The notes beneath the pieces are model-generated. The model did no database searches. It was not told the DNA's origin and saw nothing but the letters and a program-made list of their open reading frames with translations. DNA of 24,058 nucleotides, from NCBI GenBank assembly GCA_964480635.1, contig CAYZQE010000032.1, positions 1 through 24,058 of the forward strand. The letters run 5' to 3'. Positions 21,634 through 24,058 of this stretch are shown piece after piece. Within the stretch, counting starts at the first letter, position 1; each line of letters begins with the position of its first letter. The position numbers and the translations under genes are program-made. The stretch is from CAYZQE01 sp964480635. Its GTDB lineage: Bacteria > Pseudomonadota > Gammaproteobacteria > GCA-001735895.

Positions 21634-23334
21634 TTGTTTGGTTCAGATAAAAAGAAAGTACTAGAATTGGAGAATGAAAATTCTAACCTTAAACAGATGC
21701 TCAATTCGATTGATGCTTCTTCTGCACGTATTGAATTTGATACGCAAGGCAATATCATCGCGGCTAATGATCTTTTTTTACAGACCTTTGGTTATACTAT
21801 TGACGACATTAAAGGGCAACATCATAAAATGTTTCTCTCAAAAGAATACCAACAATCTAGCGAATATGCTCAGTTTTGGCCAAACTTGGCAAAAGGATTA
21901 AAATGCCAAGGTCAATTTTTACGTTTTACTAAAAGCGGTCAAGAAATTTGGTTAGAAGCTAGCTACAATGCGGTGAAAGATAGTGATGGTCAGGTTTATA
22001 AAATAGTCAAATATGCGACTGACATTACGGAACGTGTAAACAGTGATAGTGATAATGCGGCGATGCTAGAAGCAATTGCGTCGAGCTTTGCGGTGATTAC
22101 ATTTTATCCAGATGGCACCATTATCGATGCCAATGAAAATTTTGCGCAAGCACTCGGTTACCCAAAAGCAGCATTACCTGGCTCTCACCACCGCCAATTT
22201 GTCGATGATGATTATGCTTCCTCTAAAGAATACAGCGAATTTTGGACAGATTTAGCTTCGGGAGTCAAAAAAACAGGGTTTTTCAATCGAATTTGTAAAG
22301 ATGGGCATGATATTTGGATACAAGCGGCTTATTCACCCATCGCTTTACCCGGAAAAAAACCGCATAAAATCATAAAAATTGCATCTGATATTTCTCAACT
22401 AAAACATCAAGAAATTGAATTGGCCAGTTTAGTTAAGGAGTCATTAGACGTTTTAACTGCCTTATCTCATGGTGACCTGACTAGCCATGTTAAGGGGGAG
22501 TATTCAGGTTCTTTATCTTCTTTAAAGGACGCACTGAATCAATCCATTAGCAATTTAAGCGCTGCTTTAACAGATATTTCTGTTGCCACTCATTCCGTTA
22601 ATTTATCAGCAAAAGAAGTTTCTGAAGCCTCGCTGAGCCTATCAGGCCTTACCAGTAAAACCGCCATTTCTGTTGAACAAACAAATTCGGCCATGCAACT
22701 TACTTTTGATCAGGTTAAGAAAACGCTCGATATGGTCAACGAAGCTCACGAGTCAACCACTGAACAGCAGAGCTTAATTGATGCCGGCTTAACCTTAATG
22801 GATGAGTCACTGCAAGCCATACAATTAATTGAAAATTCATCGAAAGAAATTAAGGACATCGTTTCCTTAATTGATGGTATTGCATTTCAAACCAATTTAC
22901 TGGCGCTGAATGCTGCTGTTGAAGCCGCCAGGGCAGGAGATCACGGCAAGGGTTTTGCTGTTGTAGCCAGTGAAGTGCGTATTTTAGCTCAAAAATCTGC
23001 TGTCGCCTCTAAGGATATTAAAAGACTGATTTCTCAATCAGCAAAACAAGCTCAGATGGGGGTTGATATTGTGACTCGATCTTCACAGAACCTTAAAACA
23101 GTGAGTGGTAAATCTAATGAAATAAGTGAAACAGTCACCTTGCTAGGTGAGTATTCTCAATCACAATTTCAAAGCATGGAAAAGATTGGTCGAGAGATGG
23201 ATTCTATTGATAGTGTCACGCAACAAAATGCAGCCATGGTGGAAGAAACCTCTGCAACCGCTGATAACCTAAGCGGACTGTCAAATGAAGTTCTTGCCAT
23301 TTTAAGTAATTTCAGCCTAAAAAAAGACAATTAA
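21634..23334 (+). CDS. Soluble methyl-accepting chemotaxis protein with two PAS domains (BdlA-like layout)
   Basis: A 566-residue cytoplasmic receptor with no transmembrane segment. It begins with a short coiled coil (KKVLELENENSNLKQML) and two PAS domains (about 18-138 and 143-265) that share FGYT/LGYP, H-HR/K-F and W-EASYN/IQAAYS blocks and each end in (A/K)xATDI(T)/IASDIS. A HAMP-like linker follows (HGDLTSHVKGEYSGSLSSLKDALN, about 286-310), then the MCP signalling domain. Its hairpin tip, including AFQTNLLALNAAVEAARAG, lies at about 416-436. The start is TTG at 21634 with GAGGATGAG just upstream; the ATGs at 21621 and 21627 hit a stop. No CheR/CheB pentapeptide ends the protein. PAS-PAS-MCP is the arrangement of BdlA, which controls biofilm dispersal with c-di-GMP. 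Ligand unknown. Confidence 0.88.
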   Translation: MFGSDKKKVLELENENSNLKQMLNSIDASSARIEFDTQGNIIAANDLFLQTFGYTIDDIKGQHHKMFLSKEYQQSSEYAQFWPNLAKGLKCQGQFLRFTKSGQEIWLEASYNAVKDSDGQVYKIVKYATDITERVNSDSDNAAMLEAIASSFAVITFYPDGTIIDANENFAQALGYPKAALPGSHHRQFVDDDYASSKEYSEFWTDLASGVKKTGFFNRICKDGHDIWIQAAYSPIALPGKKPHKIIKIASDISQLKHQEIELASLVKESLDVLTALSHGDLTSHVKGEYSGSLSSLKDALNQSISNLSAALTDISVATHSVNLSAKEVSEASLSLSGLTSKTAISVEQTNSAMQLTFDQVKKTLDMVNEAHESTTEQQSLIDAGLTLMDESLQAIQLIENSSKEIKDIVSLIDGIAFQTNLLALNAAVEAARAGDHGKGFAVVASEVRILAQKSAVASKDIKRLISQSAKQAQMGVDIVTRSSQNLKTVSGKSNEISETVTLLGEYSQSQFQSMEKIGREMDSIDSVTQQNAAMVEETSATADNLSGLSNEVLAILSNFSLKKDN

Positions 23335-23377
23335 ATGCTGAATTAATATGTCAGCAGTTAAAGCATAGTTTTGCTCG

Positions 23378-23420
23378 AAAAAATAGCTGTTCTGGTTAAA
23401 GCCTAACCAGAACAGCTTTA
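23378..23420. terminator. Bidirectional intrinsic terminator
   Basis: AGCTGTTCTGGTT (23385-23397) and AACCAGAACAGCT (23405-23417) form a perfect 13-bp stem with a 7-base loop. For the minus strand a T tract (complement of AAAAAAT, 23378-23384) follows; for the plus strand TTTAACC follows. It ends the chemoreceptor gene and the remnant region from the right. Confidence 0.88.
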
Positions 23421-23427
23421 ACCATGC

Positions 23428-23496
23428 CTAAACAACAATTCGATTCTTACCCTTTGGTTTCAAGACCCAATCTTTTGCTTTTTGTGAGTGATTCAG
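23428..23496 (-). pseudogene. Possible C-terminal remnant of a GGDEF (diguanylate cyclase) gene
   Basis: On the minus strand a short frame closed by a TAG at 23428-23430 ends in KPKGKNRIVV, like the (A)K-x2-G-(R/K)NR-(I/V)V tail of GGDEF domains. A TGA lies just upstream in frame, after about 22 codons, so nothing larger survives. The short length makes the call tentative. Confidence 0.3.
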
Positions 23497-23561
23497 TCAC
23501 CTGAACCAGTATAGCTGAGGCTGAGCTTGTCATCGCTTATACTGTGTTGTCGCTTACATCT

Positions 23562-23886
23562 CTAACTCAACCATTGCTCTAAACAACTGGATAATTCATC
23601 TCGCTTATAGGGTTTTGTAACAACATCATCCATACCTGCTTGTTGGCATAATATCTTGTCGTCATTGGTCGCGTTGGCAGTTAAAGCAATAATCGGCATC
23701 GCCTTTTTATCACTTTCTTGTTCTAATTTACGGATAGCTCTCGTGGCTTCATAGCCATCCATAACAGGCATTCGACAATCCATAAAAATCAAATCGTATG
23801 GTTTGCTGTTATAGGCATCGACAGCTTGCTGTCCATCAGCCACCACATCGACATTAACACCCAAAGTGGTCTGATAGACTGCCGGA
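23562..23886 (-). pseudogene. Truncated receiver (REC) domain, C-terminal end of a hybrid histidine kinase
   Basis: About 105 residues of a receiver domain. The phosphoacceptor Asp lies in DLIFMDCRMPVMDGYEA, followed by the Thr/Ala region IIALTANA and the conserved Lys in TKPYKRDELSSCLEQWL, then a stop at 23562. The first strand with its acidic pair (DDN-type, normally about 35 residues further upstream) is missing. Reading upstream, recognisable sequence ends at AVYQTTLG near 23884, and an in-frame TGA follows four codons later. TTG at 23864 would be the only start, without good support. So it is a broken tail, most like hybrid sensor kinases. Loss coincides with the attC-like and hicA block on its right, which suggests truncation by recombination or insertion. 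Confidence 0.75.
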
Positions 23887-23887
23887 C

Positions 23888-23940
23888 ATCAAACGGATCG
23901 AGTCAGCCGCAAAATGCGCTGCTCATCCTGAGCGTTAGCC
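23888..23940 (+). other. attC-like stem-loop (candidate integron cassette recombination site)
   Basis: An imperfect stem pairs GGAT/ATCC, GAG/CTC, CAG/CTG and CGC/GCG between 23895-23910 and 23916-23928 around the loop AAAAT. Three single unpaired bases (C 23899, T 23903, C 23907) all lie on the 5' arm, as in the L'' side of attC sites. GCGTTAGCC (23932-23940) resembles the R' core G-TTRRRY with one deviation. An AAC (23892-23894) could belong to R''. The R'' box is poor and the spacing is irregular, so this stays tentative. Confidence 0.3.
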
Positions 23941-23948
23941 CCCTTAAT

Positions 23949-23976
23949 TTGACAAATAGTACTATTGCAGTATCAT
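23949..23976 (+). promoter_or_regulatory. hicA promoter with palindromic operator candidate
   Basis: TTGACA (23949-23954), 16-base spacer, TATCAT (23971-23976). The spacer starts with the perfect 12-bp palindrome AATAGTACTATT (23955-23966), well placed for repression by the antitoxin HicB. The start of transcription would fall at or near the ATG at 23983, so translation may be leaderless; no ribosome-binding site is visible. Confidence 0.6.
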
Positions 23977-23982
23977 CCTCTC

Positions 23983-24058
23983 ATGCCAAAGAAAATACGT
24001 GAATTAATTTCAATGCTAGAAAAATCCGGTTTCACTAATAGAGGTGGAAAAGGTAGTC
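23983..24058 (+). CDS. hicA: HicA-family toxin, 5' part only
   Basis: Only the first 25 residues are inside the window: MPKKIRELISMLEKSGF followed by TNRGGKGS. This is the start of a HicA mRNA interferase, a small double-stranded RNA-binding fold protein that cleaves mRNAs and is neutralised by HicB, usually encoded immediately downstream. The RxLIxMLExxGF helix and the GGKGSH-type loop preceding the catalytic His (just outside the window) fit well. It has its own promoter and palindromic operator candidate. Its position beside a truncated receiver domain and an attC-like site suggests it arrived on an accessory element. The HicB partner and the toxin's integrity cannot be checked here. Confidence 0.75.
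   Translation, partial: MPKKIRELISMLEKSGFTNRGGKGS

Overview
The window is chromosomal DNA from a gammaproteobacterium with an AT-rich genome. The evidence is housekeeping genes of typical gammaproteobacterial type and grouping: proC-yggT-DUF4426, yggS next to pilT/pilU, AcnB-type aconitase, coaBC/dut/argB, radC, and YaiI/YgjP/DUF1415 family proteins. I cannot name a genus. A run of exactly 100 N at 3267-3366 shows this is a draft scaffold with a gap of unknown size.

Left part (1-3437). A promoter and a tandem glycine riboswitch on the minus strand drive a gene beyond the left edge. Upstream of it, on the same strand, lie a DUF2288 gene, a MipA/OmpV-type outer-membrane protein gene and an hpt-type phosphoribosyltransferase gene. 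A second phosphoribosyltransferase paralogue diverges from the first and overlaps a TerB-like gene that runs into the gap. The 5' end of the mipA frame contains a nearly palindromic MITE-like element of about 163 bp, which adds roughly 60 residues ahead of the signal peptide.

Middle (3438-10693). On the minus strand are yggS, proC, yggT and a DUF4426 gene. Divergent from yggS is a pilus-retraction block, pilT-pilU plus a third pilU-like ATPase. Downstream is a c-di-GMP-type HD-GYP gene. It appears to have been split from its N-terminal membrane anchor by a tandem copy of the heptamer TATTAGG. With one copy removed, the two frames join into a single 362-residue protein (membrane anchor, linker, HD-GYP).

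Metabolic and conserved block (10817-21411). acnB is followed by a tight DUF1415-yaiI-ygjP set, a membrane fatty acid desaturase gene, and a lipoprotein gene preceded by a 95-bp hairpin. Then come argB and dut (minus), a DUF4395 membrane protein gene (plus), coaBC (minus) and radC (plus). A bidirectional terminator overlaps both stop codons of the DUF4395/coaBC convergent pair.

Right end (21634-24058). A soluble PAS-PAS chemoreceptor of BdlA-like layout is followed by a strong bidirectional terminator and then remodelled DNA. This holds a possible GGDEF tail, a receiver domain that lacks its N-terminus, an attC-like stem-loop, and the start of a hicA-type toxin gene with its own promoter and a palindromic operator candidate. 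It looks like the edge of an accessory region, possibly an integron cassette array.

No tRNA, rRNA, CRISPR array or intact transposase gene was seen. No gene-free stretch exceeds 300 bases.
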